64,000 bases of DNA from DATAGF01 sp963835685 (lineage in GTDB: Bacteria > Actinomycetota > Thermoleophilia > Miltoncostaeales > Miltoncostaeaceae): contig CAWIGI010000020.1 in assembly GCA_963835685.1 (NCBI GenBank), positions 46,496-110,495 on the forward strand, in the 5' to 3' direction. The position numbers and the translations under genes were made by a program. Position 1 is the first letter of the stretch. The number at the start of each line of letters is the position of its first letter. Of the stretch, positions 57,094 through 64,000 are shown in pieces. The notes below the pieces were generated by a model that saw only the letters and a program-made list of their open reading frames with translations, made no database searches and was not told the origin of the DNA.

Positions 57094-59986
57094 CTAGGCG
57101 GAGGCGGCCGCCGGGCTCGGTGCGGGAGTGGCGAGGGCCTTGTCGAGCTGCGCGCGGGAGCTGATCCCGAGCTTGCGGTAGGCGTGGCTCAGGTGCACCT
57201 CGACCGTCTTGATCGTGACGAAGAGCGCTTGCGCGATCTCCTTGTTGCTCATCCCGTCGGCCGCGAGCTGCGCCACGCGCCGCTCGCTCGGGGTGAGCGC
57301 ATCGAGCCCCGTCCGGAGGACCCTTCGCGGCCGCGCACCGGTGGCGGCGATCTCCTCGTTCGCCCGCTCGGCGAGCCCGAGTGCTCCGACCCTTCGCGCG
57401 AGGTCAACGCCCTCTCGGAGCCGCTCGCGCGCCTCGGTCCGCCGGTTCGCGCGGCGGAGCGCTGCGCCGAGGTCGACGAGGGCGCGGGCGTGCTCGAGCC
57501 GGGCCTCCGAGCCGGCGAGCACCTCGACCGCCTCCCGGAGCAGCCCGATTCCTGCTTCGCCGCCCTCGACCAGACCGAGCACGCGCAGGGAGGCGCCGAT
57601 GGCCAGCGGGTCACCCCAGCGTCGAGCGAGCGCGAGCTCCTCCTCGGCGAGCGCGCGCGCTTCGTCGTTCCGGTCGAGAACTCGGAGGCCTTCGGCGGCC
57701 CAGCTGCGCCACGGCACGCCGCTTGGGTTGTCGAGGGAGACCAGCCGAGCGGTCTCGCCAGACTGGAGCAGCTCCTCGACTCCCCGCGCGGGGCTTCCGG
57801 TCTCGATGCGCAGACGGCCGAGATAGAGCCGAAGCCAGGCGAAGTGGAGCTGGTCGAGCGGGAGCTGCTCGGGGAAGTCACCCTCGTCGATGACGCGCGC
57901 CGCCTCGTCCGTCTCCCCCTGCTCCAGCAGCGCATGCGCCAAGGACCCGATGGTGTACGGCCAGGCGATGAGCATGCCGTGCGCGACGCAGAGATCGGTC
58001 GCCTCCCGCAGATCCGCGACCGCCGCTCGAAGATCGCCGCGATGCGTCTGACAGCTGCCGCGCCACATCAACACGAACGCGACGTTGAAGATGTCGCCGC
58101 GCCGGCGCGCCTGAGCGACCGCCTGGTCGAAGATGGAAACCGCTTCGTCGAGCAACCCCGACCGAGGGAGCACGTCCACCGCGTAGAGGAACGCCATCGA
58201 GCCGCTGGCCAGCAGGTTCCCGGGCGCGAGCGCGCGCCGGGCGAGCTCGACCGCGCGCTCGCGGCGCAGCCCCAGCCGGTACTCGTAATGGGCCATCGTC
58301 CCGAGCAGGATCTCGCTGCCGAGGCCGCCGTGGAGCGCATCCAGGTCGAGCTCGCCGATCGCTGCCTCGGCGATCGGATAGGTCTGCGGGTCGAACCACG
58401 CCGAGCTGATCAGCTCCGCCACGAGCAGCTCGTAGAGGTCCGGATCGCGCTTCCGATCGACCTCGTCGAGCGCCTGCTGGAAGACCGCAAGGGCATCCCC
58501 GATCCGGTCCGTGAACCAGAGCGCGCGGCCGAGCTCGAGCGCGACCTCGCAGCGCCGCGTCGGGTCGGTGAGGAGCTCGAGACCGGCGCGCAGGTGGTCG
58601 GCCGCGGCCGGGCCGTTCGTCCGCCGCTCGGCAAGGCCGAGCTCGACGAGCACCTCGGCCCGCGCGGCCGGATCGATCCGCTCCTCGAGCGCGCGGCTGA
58701 GATATCCGACCGCGGCCTCGGCCGCGCCCTGGGCGAGCGAGCGCTCGGCCGCTCGGCGGAGCGTCGCGACCACGAACGCGTCGGCCCGCGGGGCGACGCG
58801 GAGGAGGTGCCCGGCGGCGCTCTCCGGCGGCGCGCCGGCCTGGAGCAGCAGCTCGGCGGCCGAGCGGTGGGCGGCGTCGCGCTCGACCACATCGAGCGTC
58901 TCGTAGACGGCGCCGCGGACGACCGGGTGGAAGAACTCGAGCGGGTCCTCGCGCCGGAGGAGGTCGAGCCGAACGAGGATCGGCGGCCGCCGGGCCAAGC
59001 TCGCGTGCCTCCACGCCGGCGAGCGCGGCCGCGTGGCGCAGCTCGGCCCCGTCGCCGAGGATCGCGGCCGCGCGGAGCAGGGCGAGCGCCTCCGGCGGCA
59101 GGCGGGCGAGGCGAAGCGCGACGGCGCGAGAGACGCCCTGGGCTCCGATCTCCAGCAGCCGGGGCGCGTGCGCGGCGGTCGGGCTGGTTCCCTCGCGTGC
59201 GACCGCGTCGAGCACCGCGCCGATGAAGAGCGGGTTGCCGCCGGTCGCCCTCTGCAGGGCGGCGCAGAAGGCCTCGTCCGGCTCCAGGCCGTGCAGCTCG
59301 CGCGCGAGCACGGCGATCGAGGCAGGCCCGAGCGGTTCGGGGCGGATCGCGGCGGCCTCGGGATCGGCGATCAGCTCCGCGACGAGGGCGGGATCGCGGC
59401 CCTCGCCCTCGGGCGGGCGGGTTGCGGCGGCGACCAGGAGCGGCACGCCCTCGAGCCGTCGCGTCAGGTAGAGCAGCCAGCGCAGGGAGGGGGTGTCGGC
59501 CCAGTGCAGGTCGTCGATCGCGAGCAGGCTCGGCTCTTGCAGGGCCACGTTGGCGGCGAGCCAGTAGAGGCCGTGGAGGATCGCGAAGGAGCCCTCGGCG
59601 GGCGGCGCGTCGCCTGAGGCGGCGGGCTGGGGGGCCCCGAAGAGCGGCTCCACGAGCGCCGCGGGCCCGGCGAGCAGCTCCGCGCGCAGCTCCGGCGAGG
59701 CGGACGCGAGCAGCGGCTCGAACAGCTGACGGACGATCCCGTAGGCGAACTCGCCCTCGAACTCGCCGCCGCGGGCGGCGAGCACGCGCATCCCCGCCGC
59801 CCCGGCGATCGCGCGCGCCTCGGCGAGCAGGCGGGTCTTGCCGATGCCGGCGCTTCCCTCGATGACGGCCAACCGCCCGCCCCCGCTCCGCGCCGCGCCG
59901 GCCAGCGCCTCGAGCGCCGCGACCTGGGCGTCGCGCTCCAGGAGCGACGTTCCGCCCGAAGGAAGGACGCTCGCCGGCGCCATCAC
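57094..59986 (-). CDS. LAL-type LuxR transcriptional regulator with AAA ATPase, one frameshift
   Basis: About 964 residues. The N-terminal STAND/AAA domain has Walker A EGSAGIGKTRLLAEA and Walker B LLAIDDLHWADTPSL, a long TPR-like middle follows, and the C-terminal HTH is LTPSERRVAQLAADGMSNKEIAQALF with VEVHLSHAYRKLGISSR. A one-base change near 58995 joins ALAGVEAREL to the frame continuing RRPPILVRLDLLRREDPLEF. It starts at GTG 59986 (or the ATG next to it). The ligand is unknown; such regulators often control nearby metabolic genes. It is far more intact than the similar gene at 2235. Confidence 0.88.
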
Positions 59987-60430
59987 GACCGATCCCGTTG
60001 AACCCTCAGAACCACAAGTGTAGGGATGCGATTGGGGTTGGCCCCGATGCGAGGCGCGCCCGTCCGAGTCCAGTCTCTCCGACGAGGTGGTCGCAGCAGC
60101 TCTCCGTCCTCGGTCTGCACGACTCGAGACCGGGAGGCCCAGTCGCCCCGCGCCATGACGGGGCGAACGCCGACGCGGTCAAGCGCACGCGGCTCCGGCG
60201 TCTGCGACATGGCGTGCATCGCGAATCGATCGCTCCGGCGATGAATCCGGGGAACGGCGGCGATCTGCACCTGTGAGACCCGATGATGCACACCTCGCCG
60301 AGCAAGCGCATCGAGGCGGGCCTGCCGCCAGCGCGCCGCGCAGGCGGTCCTGCGGGCCGTGACCAACCGCCGGCCCGCCGTGCCCCGTCAGCGAGAGCGC
60401 TACGCCCACCACAGAATGGGAGACATGAAC
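59987..60430. other. 444-bp intergenic region
   Basis: The divergent gap between the LAL gene and the PRC-barrel gene. A possible -10 (TACACT on minus, about 60013-60018) lies about 30 nt upstream of the LAL start. No coding region is convincing; short open stretches here lack ribosome-binding sites or domain features. Confidence 0.4.
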
Positions 60431-61048
60431 ATGAGCGCCCAGCAGAATCCGCGCGAGCGGAGCCCGGTCCCACCACCGGCCGATCTCGAGGGGATGGAGG
60501 TCCGAGACGCCGCGGGGGAAAGGGCCGGACGCGTCGAGGAGGTCTACGTCGATCGCGAAGGGAGCGCAACACGCTACGTCGCGCTGCCCTGCGCGGAACC
60601 CAGCGACTACCGCCTCGTGCCGGTGGGCATCGTGCGCGTGGAGGAGGAGTGGCTGGTCATCGCGGTCGAGGGCGAGCACCTGAGCGGGGCTCCCACGGTG
60701 TCCCGCGACGCGGCAGTGACGCGCGAGCACGAAGGCGACGTCGCCGCCTACTTTCGCAACCTGCACGACGCCGGCTATATGCGGCCATGGGCGGAGCCCC
60801 CCCAGGTGCACGGCGCGGGCTACATGCGCCCGGACGACGAGCCGCCCGAGCTGCGCGGTGCGGGCTACATGCGCCCGGGCGACGAGCCGCCCGAGCTGCA
60901 CGGCGCGGGCTACATGCGCCCGGGCGACGAGCCGCCCGAGCTGCACGGCGCGGGCTACATGCGCCCGGACGACGAGCCGCCCGAGCTGCACGGCGCGGGC
61001 AGGATGGACCCGCGGTTCCAGAGCGCGGTCAAGCGTTGGAGGGGGTAG
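60431..61048 (+). CDS. PRC-barrel domain protein with 15-residue tandem repeats
   Basis: A 205-residue protein. Residues about 15-85 are a PRC-barrel (LEGMEVRDAAGERAGRVEEVYVD, VPVGIVRVEEEWLVIAVEG, in segments). After a short helix (HEGDVAAYFRNL), five tandem 15-residue units follow with consensus HGAGYMRPxDEPPEL, then a partial sixth (HGAGRMDPRFQ) and a basic C terminus (VKRWRG). ATG 60431 is preferred because GGGAGA lies 7 nt upstream; ATG 60425 is an alternative. PRC-barrels bind RNA or partner proteins; the repeat is not one I recognise. Confidence 0.8.
   Translation: MSAQQNPRERSPVPPPADLEGMEVRDAAGERAGRVEEVYVDREGSATRYVALPCAEPSDYRLVPVGIVRVEEEWLVIAVEGEHLSGAPTVSRDAAVTREHEGDVAAYFRNLHDAGYMRPWAEPPQVHGAGYMRPDDEPPELRGAGYMRPGDEPPELHGAGYMRPGDEPPELHGAGYMRPDDEPPELHGAGRMDPRFQSAVKRWRG
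60764..60988 (+). repeat. five 45-bp tandem repeats inside the PRC-barrel gene
   Basis: Units begin at 60764, 60809, 60854, 60899 and 60944, with a partial one at 60989. Units 2 to 5 are nearly identical at DNA level, differing mainly at a GGC/GAC codon and at CAC/CGC. Unit 1 is diverged. High identity suggests recent expansion or gene conversion. Confidence 0.9.
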
Positions 61049-61113
61049 GGCGTCGGCAGCGGGCACCGACGTCGCGATGACGCAACTCGCCAACGCGAAA
61101 GGGAGGAACCCTG

Positions 61114-61587
61114 ATGTCCCAGAACCCAGACCCGCCTGAGCTGCCGCAGCCCGATCCGGCGCTGAAGCGGCTCGACCGCATGGTCGGGACCTGGACGATG
61201 GAAGGCAACCTCGTGGGCTCGGAGGAGAAGAACATCAAGGGCGAGACGACGTTCCGCTGGCTGCCCGGCGGCTTCTTTCTCGAGCAGCGCGTGCGCATCG
61301 ACTTCGCGGGTGTTGAAATCGACGCCCTCGAGCTGATCGGCTATGACCCCGAGAGCGACACCTTTCCCTCGACGGTGTTCTCCGGCTTCTCGCCGACGCC
61401 GCTGCCGTACCGCTGGGAGGTGCGGGATGACTCCGTGAAGATCGCTGTGTCGTACGATCCGCTGAACGCGACCTTCACGGGCTCGTGGCGCGACGACGGC
61501 ACGTTCTCAGGCGGCTGGCGCCCGAACCCTGGCGCTGACGAGACCGCGAACCCGCCCTACGACATCAGCGGTCGCCGCATCCAGTGA
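61114..61587 (+). CDS. DUF1579-like protein
   Basis: A 157-residue lipocalin-like protein. It shows LDRMVGTWTMEGNLVG, then FRWLPGGFFLEQRVRIDFAG, IGYDPESDTFPSTVFS and the final GSWRDDGTFSGGWRP, the typical layout of DUF1579 proteins. Function unknown. A GGGAGGA site precedes the ATG. It is 65 bp downstream of the PRC-barrel gene. Confidence 0.82.
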   Translation: MSQNPDPPELPQPDPALKRLDRMVGTWTMEGNLVGSEEKNIKGETTFRWLPGGFFLEQRVRIDFAGVEIDALELIGYDPESDTFPSTVFSGFSPTPLPYRWEVRDDSVKIAVSYDPLNATFTGSWRDDGTFSGGWRPNPGADETANPPYDISGRRIQ

Positions 61588-61717
61588 GCACTGCGTCGAG
61601 CCTAAGGCCTACCGGCGAAAATACGGCGGCGATGTTGCTGCCCTCCGATCGATCCCCGAGGCCGCGCCGCTCGCGCAAGCGAGCCTGGTTGTCAGCCATC
61701 AGTTCGGCCACGAGTAG

Positions 61718-62083
61718 TCACGACATCGACCCTCCGAGCGAGAGCGGTGTGGGGTGCCGAGGCTCGTACAGCCCGAGCTCGCCGCCGCCCGGCAGCCGGA
61801 TCGCCGTCATGAGGCCGAACCCCTCATCGCTGACGGGCCGGACGATGTCGACGCCTTTGCCCCGCAGCTCAGCGACAGTCGCGTGGAGGTCGTCGGACAT
61901 GAGGTAGAGCTCGCATCGGCCGTCCTCGTCCGCGGGATGGGCTGCCAGCTCAGCAGGCGGTAGAGCGAAGATCAGCCACCCGTCTCCGGCATCGGCGAAC
62001 GGCAGCTCGAGCACGTCTCGGAAGAACGCGCGATCCTGCTCCGCATCCGCCGTGAAGATCACTGCATGGACTCCCGTGATCAT
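61718..62083 (-). CDS. VOC/glyoxalase-family protein
   Basis: A 121-residue vicinal oxygen chelate protein: GVHAVIFTADAEQDRAFFRDVLELPF opening (in part), DGWLIFALPPAELAAHP, CELYLMSDDLHATVAELRGKGV and PGGGELGLYEPRHP at the end. The Glu and His positions could bind a metal. A GGGAGG site lies before ATG 62083. Substrate unknown. Confidence 0.88.
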   Translation of the reverse strand: MITGVHAVIFTADAEQDRAFFRDVLELPFADAGDGWLIFALPPAELAAHPADEDGRCELYLMSDDLHATVAELRGKGVDIVRPVSDEGFGLMTAIRLPGGGELGLYEPRHPTPLSLGGSMS

Positions 62084-62425
62084 GTCCGAACCTCCCGGCT
62101 CGAGATGTCGTACTCCAAATTGGTCAAGCGGTCAGGGAAAGCAGTCCACCCTTGGCCGCAATCGTCAACGAGCTTCGCGGCCTTGAAGTCGCGGCTTCGG
62201 CGAGCCCGGTGCGTCCGATCCTGATCCGTCACGAGCTGCGCCCAGCGCCTGAACGCGGCGGCGCCGGCCGGCGGCGGTTCTTGCGCCGGGAGGCGGCAAC
62301 GATGAGGGCGTGAGACGTCCTCTCCTCGGAGATGGCCGCGTCTCACGTCTTCGAACGGGCGCCGGACGATTCGTTCGGTCATTCGCAGTGGCCGCGATCC
62401 AGCTCGAGCCCGCGACCAGAAGAAT
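62084..62425. other. 342-bp intergenic region
   Basis: This lies between the ECF sigma stop and the VOC start, both on the minus strand. Apart from a 9-bp inverted repeat at 62309-62347 I see nothing specific; short open frames here show no family features. Confidence 0.4.
62309..62347. other. 9-bp perfect inverted repeat
   Basis: CGTGAGACG (62309-62317) and CGTCTCACG (62339-62347) can pair around a 21-nt loop that itself holds CTC/GAG pairing. It lies about 80 bp downstream of the ECF sigma stop, so it may be a terminator or an operator for the VOC gene. Confidence 0.35.
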
Positions 62426-63334
62426 TCAACTCCGCTCGCGCAGCAGCGCGCCCAGGTCGGCCAACGGCCCCAGGTGCCGCAGCTTGTCCGGGTTGACGAT
62501 CGAGCTCACGCCCTGGATCTGGCCCTCCGCGACGTCGAGGCTCATCACGGCGATCAGCCTGTCCTCGCGGTTGACGAACAGCGCGCCGGGTTGCCCGTTG
62601 ACCTCTTCGCGGCGCCTGGTGATGCCGAAGCGGGTGGTGGCGCGCAGCCCCCCGATGAGCGTGCGGGCAACCCTGGCACGGCCGTGGACCGCGCGTTTGA
62701 GGGCGGGCGCCTTGCCGCCGCCGTCGCCGCGGAGCACCACGTCGTGGGCCAGCAGCTCCTCCAGCCCTTGGAGATCGCCCTCCTCGGCGGCCGCGAAGAA
62801 GCGGGTCGCGAGCTGCTCCCGCTGCTCGCGCGAGGCCTCGAACCGGGGGCGCCGCTCCTCGACGTGGCGGCGGGCCCGGGTGACCAGCTGGCGGGCGTTC
62901 TGCTCGCTCGTGCCGACGATCTCCGCGATCCGGTCGTAGGGCTCGTCGAACACCTCGCGCAGCAGGAACGCGGCGCGCTGCTCGGGCGACAGGCTCTCGA
63001 GCACGACGAGGAAGGCGAGCGCCAGCGAGTCCGCCCTCTCGGCCTTGCGGGCGGGATCCTCGTCCGCGCTGGTCACGAGCGGCTCCGGTAGCCACTCGCC
63101 CACGTAGGTCTCGCGCCGGACCGCCGCCGAGCGGAGGTGGTCGAGCGAGAGCCGCGAGACCACCGTGAACAGGTAGGCGCGCGGCGACGCGATCCGTTCG
63201 CCGCCCGCGCGCGCCCGGTGCAGGCGGAGGAACCCCTCCTGCACCACGTCCTCCGCCTCGCTCACGCTGCCGAGCATCCGGTAGGCGATCGCGAACGCCG
63301 ACGGGCGAAGCTGGTCGAACTCCTCCTCGGTCAT
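62426..63334 (-). CDS. ECF sigma factor with SnoaL-like C-terminal domain (SigJ/ECF41-like)
   Basis: A 302-residue sigma factor. Sigma2 has AFAIAYRMLGSVSEAEDVVQEGFLRLHRA in segments and SPRAYLFTVVSRLSLDHLRSA; sigma4 has LSPEQRAAFLLREVFDEPYDRIAEIVG and RQLVTRARRHVE. Residues about 180-300 are a SnoaL-like domain (FFAAAEEGDLQGLEELLAHDVVL), which in ECF41 proteins tunes promoter binding in place of an anti-sigma factor. It starts 3 nt after the epimerase stop, so the two are co-transcribed. Confidence 0.92.
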   Translation of the reverse strand: MTEEEFDQLRPSAFAIAYRMLGSVSEAEDVVQEGFLRLHRARAGGERIASPRAYLFTVVSRLSLDHLRSAAVRRETYVGEWLPEPLVTSADEDPARKAERADSLALAFLVVLESLSPEQRAAFLLREVFDEPYDRIAEIVGTSEQNARQLVTRARRHVEERRPRFEASREQREQLATRFFAAAEEGDLQGLEELLAHDVVLRGDGGGKAPALKRAVHGRARVARTLIGGLRATTRFGITRRREEVNGQPGALFVNREDRLIAVMSLDVAEGQIQGVSSIVNPDKLRHLGPLADLGALLRERS

Positions 63335-63337
63335 CGC

Positions 63338-64000
63338 TCAGCCGAGCCCCTGGGCGAAGCCCTGCCGCCAGCTCGCATAGCGCGGCCTCCAGCCGAGCTC
63401 GCGCTTCGCCTTCTCGTTCGAGGCTCCCCGCACCTCGGTCATCATGACGGTCGCCGTCTCGCCGGCGAGCAGCCGAGCGAGCCAGCGCGGCACGCGCCGC
63501 GGCGGCTTGGCGTCCAGCGCGCGGGCCAACTCGGGCACCCAGTCCCGCACGGGGGCGGGATCGTCGTCAACCACGTTGTAGATACCCGGCTCGCCGCGCT
63601 CGACCGCAACCGCGGTCGCCGCCGCGGCGTCTTCGATGTGGACGAAGGACCAGACGCCACCACCGTCGCCGACGTCAGGAACCGACGCTTGCGAATCGGC
63701 GCCGCCATCACCGCGTCCGGAGCCAGGCTGATGCCGGTCCCCGGACCGTAGAAACCGCCATAGCGCAGCACGAGACCCTCGCCCCACTCGATCGTCGTCA
63801 CCGCCCGCTCCAGATGGAGGATCGCCGCCAGCCCCGTCCGCATGGCCGCTGGCACATTGGGATCGAGGGATCGGCCTCGGTCTGCACCGGCCCGCCCGCG
63901 CGGGCCAATCGGAAAGCCGCGATGCTCTGCGCCACGAAGCGCCGTGCCCCCACGGCGCGGCGGGCAGCCAACAATGGTCCGTCGCCTCGGTACGCAGCCG
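63338..64000 (-). CDS. NAD-dependent epimerase/dehydratase (extended SDR), partial and frameshifted
   Basis: The N terminus lies beyond the right edge. In-window segments, reading inward, are ARRFVAQSIAAFRLARAGG, then PAAMRTGLAAILHLERAVT, the catalytic-type LRYGGFYGPGTGIS, WSFVHIEDAAAATAVAVE, IYNVVDDDPAPVRDWVPELA and GWRPRYASWRQGFAQGLG at the C terminus. Frame changes lie near 63865 and 63685. YGGFYGPGT and FVHIEDAA are family hallmarks of extended SDRs; the substrate is unknown. ECF41 sigma factors are often encoded beside their regulated oxidoreductase or epimerase genes, consistent with this pair. Confidence 0.8.
   Translation of the reverse strand, partial: RLRTEATDHCWLPAAPWGHGASWRRASRLSDWPARAGRCRPRPIPRSQCASGHADGAGGDPPSGAGGDDDRVGRGSRAALWRFLRSGDRHQPGSGRGDGGADSQASVPDVGDGGGVWSFVHIEDAAAATAVAVERGEPGIYNVVDDDPAPVRDWVPELARALDAKPPRRVPRWLARLLAGETATVMMTEVRGASNEKAKRELGWRPRYASWRQGFAQGLG

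Noticed and set aside
60764..60988. Regular 45-bp repeats considered as a CRISPR array
   Set aside because: There are no spacers between units, the repeats are in frame inside a protein gene, and no cas gene is present.
62080..62382. A 100-codon minus-strand frame in the ECF-VOC gap
   Set aside because: No ribosome-binding site and no recognisable protein features; it overlaps the VOC start region.

Overview
The window is a very GC-rich bacterial chromosome segment, densely packed with genes that often overlap by 4 bp (ATGA or GTGA). Several things point to an actinobacterium: TANNNT -10 boxes placed 6-7 nt before start codons (leaderless transcripts), F420/deazaflavin-type enzymes, an SthA-type transhydrogenase, NarL and OmpR two-component systems, ECF sigma factors paired with YCII or SnoaL domains, and LAL-type LuxR regulators. 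My best guess is a member of Thermoleophilia (Gaiellales or Solirubrobacterales), but that is inference. Many conserved genes between 2 and 21 kb carry single-base frameshifts, including the catalytic oxidase subunit. This looks more like consensus error in a long-read or metagenomic assembly than true decay, so I annotate such genes as one locus and state where the frame changes.

Layout. 0-2.2 kb: end of an ABC ATPase, a UbiA-family prenyltransferase and a glycerophosphodiesterase. 2.2-7.2 kb: a broken LAL regulator, a SnoaL-like protein, a VanX-like dipeptidase and an SDR. 7.16-7.39 kb: a striking intergenic element with 35-nt terminal inverted repeats enclosing several hairpins. 7.4-14.5 kb: the aerobic terminal oxidase cluster (lipoprotein cytochrome c, CtaE, CtaD fused to two UspA-like domains, CtaC), an MFS exporter, and CtaB with a small membrane protein. 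14.5-20.7 kb: an FAD amine-oxidase-like protein, glycolate oxidase GlcDEF, a SnoaL protein and a nucleotidyltransferase. 20.8-25.6 kb: a sugar ABC importer whose first permease carries a beta-sandwich insertion.

25.6-34.3 kb (minus strand): methyltransferase, two VWA proteins, DUF58, MoxR, a PDZ-less HtrA-like protease, a small helical protein and a superfamily 2 helicase with two poly-arginine blocks. 34.5-41.3 kb: a LytR_C protein, a luciferase-like monooxygenase fused to an acyl-CoA ligase, an epoxide-hydrolase-like protein, SthA, a DDN-like F420 protein and a conserved hypothetical. 41.3-42.5 kb: arsRM with a clear promoter and operator. 42.6-45.4 kb: a 46-residue Arg/Thr peptide, an ABC exporter and a Ser/Thr kinase in one tight operon. 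This is my best candidate for an undescribed system. 45.4-50.6 kb: an OmpR-type two-component system, an anionic-tail membrane protein, YCII plus ECF sigma, and YihY. 50.6-56.8 kb: gene fragments, two SnoaL proteins, a NarL-type two-component system and a thioredoxin-reductase-like enzyme without its CxxC. 57-64 kb: a second LAL regulator, a PRC-barrel protein with 15-residue repeats, a DUF1579 protein, a VOC protein, a SigJ-like ECF sigma factor and a partial epimerase.

I see no rRNA, tRNA, CRISPR array, integrase or transposase gene.
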